From: Hypsibius dujardini
Lineage: Eukaryota > Tardigrada > Eutardigrada > Parachela > Hypsibiidae
Assembly: GCA_001579985.1 (NCBI GenBank)
Contig: LRSR01006856.1
Coordinates: 1-51,638, forward strand
DNA: 51,638 bases
Reading direction: 5' to 3'
Made by a program: the position numbers and the translations under genes. Positions 22,014 through 34,989 of the stretch are shown piece after piece. Position 1 is the stretch's first letter. Each line of letters starts with the position of its first letter. The notes under the pieces were generated by a model, which ran no database searches, had not been told where the DNA came from, and worked only from the letters and a program-made list of their open reading frames with translations.

Positions 22014-23450
22014 TAACAGATTCGTCTGTAGCGTCGATTAACAGCGAATGAATAACAGCGCTCAGACGACACCAGGGATGGAAATGACGGCATACCTCCG
22101 AGCCTCGAAAACCCCCAGCAGCAAATGCCAATGTTTAATCTCAAAGTCAATAAAAACGGGACACACATCGTCCATTGCAGAAGTAGCGACATGGGACGAA
22201 AGAGCATCTGTCCATTTTTTAAGCCAGCCCGTAAACTATGACCAAGTGCATGATATTTAAAACCAAAGCTTTAGCTACGTGTCCAACTTAAAGTCTATTT
22301 TGTATGAGGCATATAGGGCCTCGTGAAATGCGAGGGTCCAACCTTGCGGATAACTCTCAACTGGTTTCTGCCTGGATGTAGCCTATTTCGACTGTGTTAA
22401 AACAAGCTGGCATCCAGCCAAAATAGCTAAGTGAACAGACTAGAATGTCCCATGCTTTCCAGCCTGTGTACGACACTGGTTGACCTGGCTGGAATGCAGG
22501 CTGGATACAACCTGGGTCGGTATGCGAATTTAACAGGGGTCGGCCATGCACCAAGGTGGTTTCCACCCTGGCTCCGCCCTATTTTTTCAGCGATTTAGCC
22601 AATCGAAAATTGCATTGCCCTATAGGCGTGCCTTTTATAGACCAATGGGAATGATCGATTAACTTACACGAATTCGCCCAGGCCACATTCAAAGCAAAAA
22701 AACTAAATTAATAGTGCTAAAATATTAGACTGAGATTTCAGCTAAAGAGGGCGGTAAGGTGATGAAAGTTAAACGGATGAAATGAGATCCCACTTCCGTT
22801 GAAGGCATGCAGAGCTATCTGCAAAAAAAACAAGGAAAGCACATGCCGCGCTGGAAAAAACAAGCAGGACAAAATTGTGATGTTTATCAGTCAAAGGTAG
22901 CCACGAGGCTACTTTTCGTTTTTAATTTTTGATTTTTAAAAATTACAGTTTTAGTAGATTTATATAATTACAGTAACATGGGCTTTTCTTGTGTTAATGT
23001 TGATTTTTGAAACCCAAATCGTATGTAAACAATGGCCTGAGAATATATGAACGCCGCCGGTGAGCGGAATTTCTGGCAAATCACAACTTGCGCGGCATTA
23101 AGCCCTTTTACCTTGTACTGAATGGAAGCACGCCTATTATCTTCGATACGCCCAGTACCGGCAGTAACTATTTACTTAAGGTGTATCAACGACCAGGGCA
23201 GCTTGTATATTATTTGTTTTCTATGGATTTTTCAGGCCATGTAGCCGAGTGCGACTAGCATTAGTAAAGAGTGCGGATATGTGGCCATACACGAACATGA
23301 ACAGAGTCAGGACAGCTATTTGAAGGGAACATTTGTAGAACATTTTCTCAGGAAATTTTGCGCGCAGCTCACTTAATTTGAACATATCCCATAGCAGGCC
23401 AATGACGAAATATTCCATCGTTAGAATAAGTATTGTAGGGACGTGGACGT
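22014..23450. other. Intergenic stretch between the mariner element and receptor R1
   Basis: Just beyond the mariner element, minus 22180-22070 reads MDDVCPVFIDFEIKHWHLLL, faintly like the His-Trp core of a Ulp1-type (C48) protease, ending at a stop. The rest (22.3-23.45 kb) is without recognisable genes; it includes a Trp/Gly-rich frame at 22566-22357 (-) that I do not support. The 3' UTR of R1 should lie in the last few hundred bases. Confidence 0.4.
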
Positions 23451-26400
23451 TTATTCAAGAGTCATATTATCGAATTTCCGTTCGACTAATGAAAGATCAC
23501 GTCGGCTGTGCACCAAGAGAGCATGAGCGCTGATAATCCACCATGAATTCGCGTCTCCAGCCATTCGCTTATCTCTAAAAGATTTGTCCTTGTGTCAATC
23601 ATACACGTGGATATTCATTGCCGTAAGCTAATTTGTTATGAGATAAGGAAAGAGAAATACCTCGCCAGGACGAATGCAGATATTCCAATGAGCAGGAGGC
23701 TAACGGTGACACTTACCGCTACACCTGCCACTAATGTCCGCTGTGAATTAGACGTCTCTGGAAGACCATTATTATTACTGTCTCCTCGAGCTTCAGGGAA
23801 GATTTTCAAAGGTCAATACAGAGTCGCCCCTCACTATTTTTTTGAGATAGTTCCATATTTATGATGACGTTTTTTTATTTACCAAGTTATATAAACTTAT
23901 CAAACGTTAGTCTAAATAATTTTACGCAAGCAAGGTTTACGCTACTCATTAGCTTAAGTGGATAAAACGACTGCAAACTATGGTAGAACTTCCGGCAGTT
24001 GCGGTTTCAGTTGACACAGTTTTTCGGCTGATTAGTTATAATGTTAGTAATTTCGACTAAAATTTTGAACAACAAAGCCGAAATAATTGTACCGTAACAA
24101 CGGTTGGCTAGAAAGCCACATTTCGGCTCATTTGGAGGAGGCCACATCCCACCCGGCCAAAGGGCTTCCATATCAGAGATGTTGGACACTTTCTCCGTCA
24201 ATGCGTTGTACAGCAGGCCCGGCTGTAAAACGCGAACGGTTCTATTGGAAGCCGACGCTGTGTAATTAAATACAAGTAACAAGGAACACTTACCACGTAG
24301 ACTCCTGTTCGAGGGTCAACAATCTCCCCGATCATGTCAATCATACGCTCGCCGCTCGCACTGAAGGAGGTCACACCCGTCGGCAGATGAAATGTCCGGT
24401 TACGTATCAGAGTGGCCATTTCAAGCCCCTCCAACAGTCTTCCCGTACGAATGTACGTTTCGTTCAGGACCTACCACGTACTTTTATGGGTTAGACAGAA
24501 CTGCTCTCACATTCTGGAACGTTACAAATTTTGCGGACGAACTCTTACCATTCCATAGATTTGGTACATCTCATAGGCTCCGTACAGGAATGTCTGAACC
24601 TGTAAAAGATTGCGAAACACATTTACAGTTTCACGGTTTTTCAAACACGCTTATAGTTTGTTGAGGTGACCTTTACTACCAGGCTTCATACAAAGTTTTA
24701 GTACCCTCGGCGAGCACTAGAACTTCATCTTCACCAAACAGTGACGGATTGATTGTTGGGCCGACTTGGTCATTGACCCCTCCACCCCGACTCTCGCGCG
24801 AATTTCTTGTGTTAAGCCCGGCCCACTTACGGGGGGGGGGAAGAAGGGCAGTTACGGGGAAAAGGGAATGGGCGAAATTGTTGATTTTACTTGGGGGTCC
24901 GGGGCGCCACTACCCCCACGCTAAACTTTTGGTGCGGGGGGGGGGGGCGGCACAGGTCCGGTCGCCTTAATGACCACTGGGAAAGGGGTTGGTATGTGCT
25001 TCAACAGGCTATCTATCCATCCATCCAGACCGCTCTCAATCCACCGCTTCAACCAAACATAGTGGTGAATTTTTGTTAGCCCCTTCAAACGAAGGGATGG
25101 CAAGCCTGCTGGAGTGGGGGGTTCCCTCTGCCCGGAGAGGTGCAAAGTCAAGGGAGAGTGAGGGCAACGGCCAGGTCGGCCAAACGCTCAATCCGCCACT
25201 GAGCTAACATTTATGCAAAGTCGCAGTGTGATTCTCTGCAGCTTTTTGGCAACAAAGCTTTTGTTTCTATAACTTCACTTTTAATAGCAAGCTTCAAATC
25301 GTTGCAGAGTACCCCTTCCCCGTAGGTCGGTTGACTGCTGATTTCAACAAATTTATCGTACCTCACCGCGTGGATAAGTCATGTTGTAGTTGCTTCGGGC
25401 ATTTGCGACAATTCTGCTTCGCAGTTGTCGAATCGGCTCGGAAATGCCGTTGCCATATGGGGAGCGAAAACTGATTACGATCGTAGAACGGCTTACATAA
25501 CCGCGGAGAGGCGTAGTCTTTACATACACAATTCACAAAAATGCCAATTTGAGTTAGATTAGAATAACTAGATTTCCTACACCCGCGAGCGAGTAAGTGA
25601 TACACAAGCGCATGCACTGCTGGTCATGCTTTCTTACGCTGTTGTCCGTGTCGTCGGTGACCTTCCACCACGCGTCGCTCACGTTGTCGAGAGTTGTTCC
25701 GAAACGATTGAATGTCAGCATGATGAACACGTACTCTCCGGTGATCATGCCGAGCCTCTCGGCAGTCCTCTATGAAGGAAACAAGAAACGACGCAAAGGT
25801 CACAAACTTGTGCCATGAGCCCGAACATAGATATAGCAAAAACCTTCAGCTAATCAAAATAAGAGGAACCCGGCGCTTTGTTTTAGTTTGAAACTCATGA
25901 CATGTTGTCAAATCTTTTGGCGCAGAATAAAGGTTCGCAACTCCACTCACTACTTTTCGTCAAATTAAGATCGTTTTGCAAACTTTTGCATTTTTTTGTT
26001 TTTAAAGAAAAAAGGTCACCGGGTTCTCTTCTCCCTTTCGGACATCTTTAAAAAATTATTAGACACATTTCATCAGATTCACTGCGTTTTGGACAGTTTC
26101 GACAGATTTGTTGCACTTTTGCTGCACAACAGCAGCGTTTCCGTCTATGATGCCCCTAGTCAGGAAGAAATAGTAAAAAAACACGGCGACCCAAGTTCAT
26201 CCCATCTCAAAATGAGAGATTTGCCAGGCTTTTTAGTAATTTCTATTCCGTTACACGAGGTAAACTATAACGCTGAGCTTTGCATGTTAAAAATTTGAGC
26301 ATCTAAAAAGTTTGAAGTTTAGAAAATCAGACGAAATTCGTCCACTGTAATCCCTCGATCTCAAGGGACACTTTTTTGCCCTACCAGTTAATTTGATACA

Positions 26401-29400
26401 CCCCGGATCTTAACTGTTCATCACCGTCTGCTGTTGTTTACCTACATTCAATAAATCAACTGATTTACTGTGTGCGTCAAGAAATTCCGCTTAATCAATC
26501 AATCAATCGCTGCCAAGTTGGTCTTAAATTTAAACCAATCACGACACAGTGAATCCGATTGAACAGTCAACCGATGACTAGAGGGGGTGGGGCTAAACTG
26601 TCCTTGAGATCGGGGGAATACGGTAATGAAGTTTTCAAACGAATGTTCAAATGGGATAAAGAGTCCTGATAACTTTACGTAAGGTATTTTGAAAAAAAAA
26701 CACATATGCACAATTTTGCAAAGCCAAACTACTTCTGTGGGAAAACATATTGGAAACTGAAAATTGTTTTTCCTTGCTAACATGTCCGGCGCCCTGTTGG
26801 ATTTTCAACCCAAACAGAGCGCCGGGTGGCCCGTAAAGCCAGTTTTTTAATGGCACTCAGCAAAACTGGGCGGTCTGAATTTGAGCCAATTTCGCCTTTG
26901 AAATTAATTAAATCTCCGGCCGGTGGAGATAACAAATTGAACAAAATTCGTCATTTTTAATGAGCACTTTTTAATTTCTTCCCGACATTTTCAACCGAAA
27001 ATTTAACAGAAATCACGTTATTGACTTCGAGAAAAAAACTACCGATGCTTCAATGATGAATACGTGCTCCATTATCCCTGACCACAGCCTTTGGACGGGC
27101 TGAATTACATTGTAGAGCGCTTTGCCGAGTTCCGGTGTCCCGATTTCGTCGCAAATTTTCTGCACCTAACCTTCGATCTCGTTGAGGTCTTCGATTTTCC
27201 TGGGCTTGAGCAGGTTCTCGGTCCAGCGCCAAAACTAATTCCCGAAAGATTTAGAGTTTTTGCTGACCGCGTGAGCGGAAAAAATTGTTTACGTCCAGAA
27301 AATTCCCGCATCATGCCGTCATAAATGAATCTCTTCTTCCTGCAATCTTTAAGCTGCGCGGAATTTTTTGGGCTCTTGGTTTTAGTTACTGGCCAAATAT
27401 CAAATGAAATCCCCAATCAAGCAGGGAAACAATGAAAATAAATTTTGAGCTTAATCAACAAATCAATCAAACGCCAGAAGCAGTGGCACGCGATGGACAA
27501 GAGTGGATCAAACTCGGAGCACCCTGTTTTGCTGGGCACCAGTAAAAAATTACTTCAACTTGGATAGTTGAAGGTTTTTGTCACATTTCTATATACGGTA
27601 AATGTACAGTGACTGTGGTCAGTGAGGTATGGACAGACGTACCAGAACCATGAGAGCCGACCGTCCAGACCCGAACAGGAAAACAACTGCAATATGGGGA
27701 CAGTTTACTGACTTTTGAAGTATACTGCGTCAGGTATTTCAACATGGCAGAGGGACTACGGAACCGTTTTAAACTCAAGTCCCGGATAGAAACTATATTT
27801 AATTTTTGTATAAAATGTCGATGCGCCGGCCCCAACGACGTTAACATGTATAAAGATATAGAAATATATAGATTGTGTTTTTTCATTGTATCAATAATGC
27901 GGGCAATATCGATGGTGCAAATTGAGAAAAATAGTTCGTGCAGGTTACTTTTATCAGGGTCAGGTTATTATCATAAGGTGACCCTGGTTTGGTCGGTCAA
28001 AATAATTATCAAAATACAGAGTAATCAGGCGTCTTACATAACAGGACTTGATGAAAGGACATCACTATCTTAAAGCGCCTCTTGACGGCATCGTTCGCCT
28101 TAGCGCGTGCAGCCTCTAGACGCTTTACCTCTACTGGTCTGCTTCAGTGTGTTTAGCGCCTTCTCAATCTCCGGGTAGCCCAGACTGGAATGGTAAGTCA
28201 CGTCATTGTATCGGATGAACTTGAGGGATGGGTCGAGCCCGTTAAACCGGAGCTGAAATCGTTGGCGATATCCCCTGCTTAAGAATTCGCCGTCGATCGT
28301 GCGCAAATCGACCAGACCCGTTATGTTCGTCCATTCATGCGTCAAGAGCAAATTATAGATAAACTTCATCGCTGAGGTACCGGGAAAGATGCTCGTACCG
28401 AAGCAGTGTCCGTTGGATTCGGTCGGGCTGACTGGGACACTTCCTCCGCTAAGTGAAAACCGGATGATTATTATCCGATGCTGGTCAAACATCAATTGAT
28501 TACTTGGTTATATAGCTTACCTACAGCCGAGTAGTATCGATGTTGCTGATGCAAGACAAACTCCGATTATTTAAATGTAAAATAAATGAATTGTCTAACG
28601 AATTACACTTATTCTGTGTATTGCGCTTAACCTGTTTTAAAGTCTAGCCACTCAACCTAGCAGAAATGCTTTCGAAACATCGCATGTTTATGTGTCATTC
28701 CAGCAGCAAATTCCATGTAAATTTGTTGGTACTAAACTTGTACCAGCATTAAAATGCCCAGCCCATTGGATGTATCACATGTTTTTACATCATTACATTT
28801 TTCTTAACATTCGTCGAGAGGAATGACTGGGAAAAGAATTAAACTCTCACGTACAATTATTGAAAACATAAAAGAACAAATGTGACATTTTTAAGACTGG
28901 TTTGAATGGGTGTACGGCAGATGGGCTCTAAACAGGGAGAATTCCATTTCCCTTGATTTAGTAAAACCATTCCACTCAAAATTCAATGCGAAATGGTCTG
29001 GCACTGGCAGACTTTTTTTTGGGCGTTCTGTAGCAGAGCTATGCGTCATTTCTGGAATATCACTTGCAAGTTCACGGTCGGACTCAAGGATGACCCGCAG
29101 CTCCGCCCCCTGACATGCAAACACGATTCTGCTAGTGACAAACAATTTCAAATTGTGTTTTGAGAGGGCTAGTGTTGAAAGTCTTAAAATTGAATCATTT
29201 CCTATGATTAAAGTTTTTACAATCTCAAAGCAGGGAAAATGGAATTTCCCCGTGTTTTCCCAAATTTGAATGTCTGCCAAGAATAAGTTTTCAGAGCCTA
29301 ACCGATGGAATAAATTTTGAGAATGATCATAATTATAGCTCTATTAAAAACATGTAACGCGGAGACATTCTGGAGTCTTTCTCCGAGAATTGTCCCAAGC

Positions 29401-30999
29401 AAGATGACCTTGACCTGTGGGATTTTTATTGTATCTTTCGTGACTCTATCCATCAGTTGGGGTTCTACATTTCGCTCAATGCGCATTATGCACAAATACA
29501 TTTTTGCAATGAGTAATGAGCTGTTTTCAATGAGAGCTGCATGGGTTACTATATGAAAACGTGATAGATTTGGGTAAACAGAAAACATGATCCACCTAGA
29601 CAAGGCATTATTATAGGAGAATGCCGTAGGGTTGAATACAACAGAAGGCTTGTACTGTACATACACCATGCGTTCCTGTCCTGAGCTCGCTACGCGGGTA
29701 ACAGTAATCCAGAATAATAGCCCCAAGAAACAGAATCTATTGCGTAATTCGATTCATTCGTAATGGTTGATTGTTTCGAGGGTTCAGCCTTCTGAGCCTC
29801 AAAGCAGAGTCCCGTAATCCCCTATTAACAATTCCCGTCGATTTTCACATGGTCTGATGGTCATCCTTCTTGTTTTTGGTTGAAAGGTACCATTTATCTT
29901 TCAGACTCAGACTTCTGATACTATTTCAGACATGCAAAGGGCAAAAAAACCATCAATAAAGCAAGTACCAGACACCGATCGGTAATTGGCTCCAACAGCG
30001 ATACGTTGGACGGAATTGTTTGGTAGCAAGTTGTGGAAAACTCACACGCTTGGCTCTTAGTAAAACAAAATTATCCGTTATAATGCATGGTAGTTATTAT
30101 TTATAGAGTTGAATTGCACCCTCAAATTAATTAGGGTTAACCCTCATTTGTTCGAGCTGATTTGCAATAGTTATCGTTTGAGAGGAGATCGAAGAAAACG
30201 GCTAGAAGAACAGGAAGATCATGATGCTTCAATCAGAGGGGATCGGCTTATATCAGTGATGATTAGCCCTGACGCTTTTGTTAGCGTTTCCGTTACCGCC
30301 ACGGCTATTACCAGCCGAACATACAATTCCCACATCCCCAGACTTTCGAATTATTAAACTCAAAATTATATAAATATCGGAAGCGGATGTATGTCAAAGG
30401 GTAAATTATCAAACGCAGGAAACCGGAAAACTATTATGTCATGTCACCTGGCCGGTATACCATCCAGACAAAATGGAACATCCCGTATTAGCTCATGATA
30501 AAATGCACCGCTTTAACGGTTCCAGCTGTTGACAACTGACACTGACCTTGGGTGAAGCTGAGGATTTTGTTTTGCTCCACGGTGCCTAAGGGATAAGAGC
30601 TTCGTCCCTCTGAGCTAAAAAATGTATTACTAAACAAAATTTTTAAATTTATCTATACTAACAGGAGGAGAGAAAGGCGTAACTGTCAGCGTCAGCGTTG
30701 TTCTGGTAAACGAATTTTGCCGCAAAATTCTGCACGTCTTCCTGCAGCTCCAGCACGGTGGGTCGACTGGGGTCCATGAGGTAGGTATGGGAAAAATTGA
30801 AGACTGCCCCGTAGGTCAGCTTCAGATGCTCCACGCCGAGATCAATCGCCGGTCCGCTCGTTTGGATGGCGTCGTTATTGCTGGTGTTGGCTTCCGGCAC
30901 CATGATGGTGGTTGTGGCCAGAGCGATTCGCGGCAGACGGGCATGACCACAACTCAGAGTGCAGCCGAAGATTACGGAATAAATCAGCATGGTAATCAT
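23451..30999 (-). CDS. Short-tailed natriuretic-peptide-receptor-like receptor, copy R1
   Basis: Exons in transcript order: 30999-30663, 30585-30547, 28545-28521 (25-nt microexon), 28448-28129, [exon 5 unresolved], 25769-25638, 25517-25362, 24599-24549, 24470-24294, 24222-24093, 23757-23661 and 23574-23451. Borders, lengths and phases match copy B exon for exon. The product has a signal peptide (MITMLIYSVIFGCTLSC), an ANF-receptor/PBP1-type ectodomain (GPAIDLGVEHL, GGSVPVSPT, TFHLPTG.., SGERMIDMIGE, WPGGMWPPPNEPKCGF), one transmembrane helix (about LVAGVAVSVTVSLLLIGISA) and a 40-residue tail ending in a stop, with WWIISAHALLV and LSLVERK as in copy B. No kinase or cyclase domain follows. A 44-nt exon 5 is expected between 28128 and 25770 and no candidate fits cleanly, so R1 may be damaged there. 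The very long intron contains a transposase relic. Confidence 0.72.
24700..25361. other. Large R1 intron with G-rich runs and unidentified repeat
   Basis: The intron between the GYVSRST exon and the GAYEMYQ exon contains G homopolymer runs at about 24829-24840 and 24935-24948. A segment around 25080-25205 ends CAATCCGCCACTGAGC and faintly resembles 39440-39570 in copy B (CTAATTCGCCACTGCC). It may be a dispersed repeat; I cannot classify it. Confidence 0.35.
27000..27420 (-). pseudogene. Probable eroded Tc1/mariner transposase C-terminus
   Basis: Reading the minus strand across stops and shifts gives segments such as KICDEIGTPELGKALYNVIQ followed by RLWSGIMEHVFIIEA, which resemble the terminal part of Tc1/mariner transposases, where the chain ends in a conserved helix and an I-E-[AH] motif. 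Several stops interrupt it and no TIRs were found. It lies inside the long intron region of R1. Confidence 0.35.
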
Positions 31000-33421
31000 G
31001 GTGATCCTACAGAGATTCTCACTTTGAAGAATCATTTGAAGATGCACAAACAGTTAAATACGCGCACGGAGGCTGCATGTGATGCCGAGAAAGAAATGCG
31101 TCCCTGGAGGAATTTTGCCAAAAACCTGTAATGTGATATAGCGCAAAACCAATTAAGTACCTCACGCGACGCATGTTGCGCCCGCGCTCTCTCTTACTAC
31201 ACTTCACAAATTATCTTTTTCATTCGTCGGGTAGTTTGCGTGGAGTCGTGTTCAACGCCGTGAAGGTCAAATAACACGCCTTTCAGAGCGCAGTTATAGT
31301 ATGAAAGACGTCCTCCGGATGGAACATGCTAGCAGATTGGCTTTGCTAATTACAGCGCTAATTTTCAGCGTCTGGATCGTTGATAACTGGGAACAGGTAA
31401 CAAGATGAGTGGGCGGCTAGACACTTTTCGCTGAAACTGATCGACTCACCGGTTTTTATGTCTGGATTCTCTGATGAAACTTAAGCCACACCCGCCGAAA
31501 GAGGTTGGCTTGAATGTTGTAAATATTCTATGATCGTTCATGTATCTGATACCTGTATACCGTATATATGGGAATGCTAAATCCCACCGAAGAGATAAGT
31601 TGAAAGCATTCGTCTTTAATGCGTAGGAAGGTTGCTTCCGAGGTGTGTACACCACAGCTCTACAGTTGATATTAAAGTATTACGTAATCCAGATGGGTTA
31701 GATGGGCCTAACTCAATACACCTAATACAATGTTTTGTCTACAATGTAACTGGGCCATGACAGTAGTTTCGAGAACCTTGAAATACAAGCAAGGCAAAAT
31801 TGCAAATCTGATCGATAGCATCATAAACTGGCACCCGGACATGTTTTACCCCGACAACTCGTACACTGATATGTCATATCTCTAAATTCGTATCGGAGTA
31901 TAATTCGTACCTAGACATATCATACCTAGACAATTTGCATTCACAGACAAATTGAATCTAGAGACATTCCGCATCCCGGCCATTTGCATAAGTATTATTG
32001 GCCAGTTCTCTAACTTCAGAATTGATTACACCTTTAGAAGCAGGCATTTTGATAGACTAGTCTTAACATTTATGATTTCGTTAGATTGCATTTAGGGAGC
32101 ATTTTCCGGAAAATCCAGGAACAAACCACGGCATTCATTTATAATGTCGAGTTATTGTTGCCTGAGAGCTTTATCGGCAGACTGGACTTTTCACGAGGTT
32201 TCTAACTTCGCTTTGCTCGGCCGCGGGAACGAAAACAAATGAAGCGTTGGAGATTATCGTATTGAAACAATGCTGCCAGTGTTGAAAGAGTTCCGTGGAC
32301 GCGTTTCGCGCGCATCGTTTCAGGCGGGCGGAATACCGATATCGTTACATGTTTATATACCGGTACCAAATGTACCTGTAAACGAAGTGTTCGGGTTCAA
32401 ATTTTCTTGGTATGATTTGTCAAGTACGAAAAGTCTTTGATTACGATATTTTTGGGTAAGGATTGAGAGTTACGAATTGTCTGAATACCATTTGTCTGGG
32501 TGCTACCTGTCCACGCACCAATAAACTGGGTGTCTGGAGAAAAGAAGCGGTATCCTATGGGGGTGTTAGCCGCCTTTTGAACATCGTAGGGTACGGACCA
32601 TATTTCGAAGAGGTACCACCTTCGTACCACTTCATATAAATAACGGCTTTCGTGGAAGGAAGGAAATAGTTTTCAAACTGGGTTAATGGAGGCAACACAC
32701 TTGCACCGGAAGGGGGGGGGGTCAGTACCACTGCACACCCATCGACGATGGAGCTAGTACAATAGTGCTTACCCACTTTTTGAGAAAGCCTCGCCTTTTC
32801 GGTCATTCCCCTGTATCGTTCGCAGTCAAAAAGCGTCACATTACCACTCAACCGGAAGTTCTCTTGACACCCTGATCTCACTTGATAATAGCTGTGTAAA
32901 ACGAAATAAGAGAAAGAAGGTGGGTCTGGAACAGCACACCTGATTGGTGGAACAGCACACCGTCTTTTTAGAGTTGCGACTCACATATCAGTGGTGTTTT
33001 TGCTTCCCCTATTGACTTGACTTGGGATATGTACCTTCTGCTATTTCAATCGGAAATGATTTGCGCACCTGTAAGCCGATCTGCCCTTTATCTGTGGTCA
33101 ATGTGTTATGCAGGGGGACGGCAACAGCTGCTAGTCTTAACCCTGAAACCCGGCTTCCCTGTCCGTGTGATGACATTAGCGAACACATCTTCATTTTTTT
33201 TATTGTATTGTTCTTGTTCTTTTGCAGTTGCCCAAGTTACCTTAATTCCTGTACTAGGTTTAACGCTACTTTTCCCAACCCGCAACAGTATATGTCAGTC
33301 CTATTTGGCATTGCGCTTTTGAGTAGGGATAGCGTCAAATAGCAAGTTATAAACCAACAATTCCCAAAAATTTGGAAGCGAATAGCGGTATTACTTCCCT
33401 ACATATGGATGAGCTTTAGAA
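31000..33421. other. Intergenic stretch between receptors R1 and D
   Basis: This contains the R1 promoter side. I find no confident gene. A minus frame at 32881-32700 (NFRLSGNVTLFDCERYRG..) ends at a plausible donor (GGTAAGC) and could be an isolated exon, but it has no recognisable partner or domain. Confidence 0.45.
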
Positions 33422-34989
33422 TTACGGCGTGCTAATTTGAATAGAATTGCGCGGGGCCGATCGCAAATGCCAAGCAACGAACGCAGAGCTCTCCCACCAA
33501 CGCTTGCGCGAAGTTCCTGTGAACTCAGTGTCGTAAAGTACTACCGACGTGGGCACCAAGCATCTCTCATTGATGGGCCACCATTCCTTGGGAGCCCGCA
33601 AAAATCTGAAATTGGACAAACAACCGGTGAGATAAAACAGAACATGAATAGTGCTACGTTCCTATTCCGTGTCAGATCGCCACAAATTACTTGATACTGG
33701 TAAATTTCGCCCCTTTTGCCAGAACGATTATGAACATCTTCCTAACTATTTTGAAAGGACGCTCCAGATCAGTGTTGTTTTAGGGGCGTGATCTGACAAG
33801 AATCGTCTTACATATCAGAGCAGACGAGCTGACATTTGTTGGTCTGACACCGGACACAAACTGTGAACGAAGCATAATAGAGGGCATTCATACCGTGGTA
33901 TGAGTAATGTACAGATTGTGATGAGTGCTAGAAGCACGCCAATAGAAACTGCCGTGTTCCACATCTGACAGTTTGAAGTTTCTGAAATTAGCGCAGCTGC
34001 CATACTAACGTTGTGAATCAAATTGTAATAGATTGTTCTGTAGATAATACGAGGTATGAGCATGAAATGGGTTATTTTCCTCTTCATTGGAGTGGGCCAC
34101 CCGGTGGCAAGAGCGCTGTGTGGCAAATTAATTGAAAACTAACTGGTCAATGCGTGATTAGCGACCTCTTTAGTGAGATATTTCCAGTCGTAAAATGTGG
34201 ATTTTATTTCATGTTTTTTAACATGTTTCTTCAACTTTTCTTTTCATCTAATGAACGTTTGTGGCCGGCGTTTGCTCCCGTAGAAAAACCGCGATCTGCT
34301 TCGCCAAACCCGGAGCGAAAATCAACAGTGAGTACTACATCCAACATGTTTTGAAGCCACTTTTCAAGAACGACATTCAGAAACTATTTCCGGGAGAGCT
34401 TATCAACAAGGTCATCTTCCACCATGACAGTGCTCCAGCGCACTCTTCCGGAATCACACAAGAATGGCTTCGAAATTCCGGAATCAAGTTCGTTCCGAAA
34501 GAGCACTGGATGGGCAACAGTCCTGACCTAGCTCCCATAAATTTTTGTGTGAATGGTCTGTTTAAGTGGAAAATGTTCGACCACGCTGCCACTACAGTAG
34601 CAAGTTTGAAACGGGTTATGCGAAAGATGTGGTCGAATTTAGACCAAATTAAAACTAATAACGCTTTGCGATCTTGGCCGAAACGTGTTAAACTTATAAT
34701 AGAGAGGCAAGGGTTTCAAATCGAGCATGTTTCGAAAAATTCGAAGCGAAATTGTGCACATTGCAATTAATTAAAAACTGAGCACCATCAAGTTGTTCAA
34801 CCTCTGTAAGTAGGGCATAGATAAAGCCCATTGCCACCGAACCAAGATAGAAGGATGCACCAAAGCAGAGACCGTTGCCTACCGTTGGACTGACTGGCAC
34901 ACTGCCTCCGCTTAATATAAAAATGGCCATGTTATACCATAATTGAATGAGAACGGGTTATTACCTGCAGCCGAGAAGGATTGATGTTT
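33422..34989 (-). pseudogene. Receptor copy D, broken by a DD37D transposon
   Basis: Four pieces match the family: the 25-nt microexon at 34989-34965 (SILLGCS), the start of exon 4 at 34910 down to about 34809 (GGSVPVSPTVGN ... FIYALLT), the transmembrane exon at 33981-33894 (88 nt against 97 in the intact copies, same phases) and the tail exon at 33605-33422 (EWWPIN.. in place of WWI). Exon 4 is cut at a TA where a transposon end begins. The signal-peptide exons and exons 5-10 are absent, presumably lost with the insertion and a later deletion. The splice sites of the last two exons are still good, so they may still be transcribed. Confidence 0.72.
34240..34806 (+). mobile_element. 5'-truncated Tc1/mariner DD37D-type element inserted in receptor D
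   Basis: The right end reads, inward, CAGAGGTTGAACAACTTGAT and abuts a TA at 34807-34808, the start of the receptor exon remnant. The open frame ending at 34770 codes for the C-terminal half of a transposase: AGVCSRRKTAICF, GAKINSEYYIQHVLKPLF, IFHHDSAPAHSSG, NSPDLAPINF and a C-terminal IERQGFQIEHV. The second catalytic Asp is in HHDSAPAH. 37 residues later the expected third Asp is Asn (PIN in place of PID). The N-terminal half and left TIR are missing. It is inactive. Confidence 0.82.

Noticed and set aside
24749-24970. Open frame over G-rich DNA in an R1 intron
   Set aside because: Homopolymer runs and an intronic position between two well-defined receptor exons.
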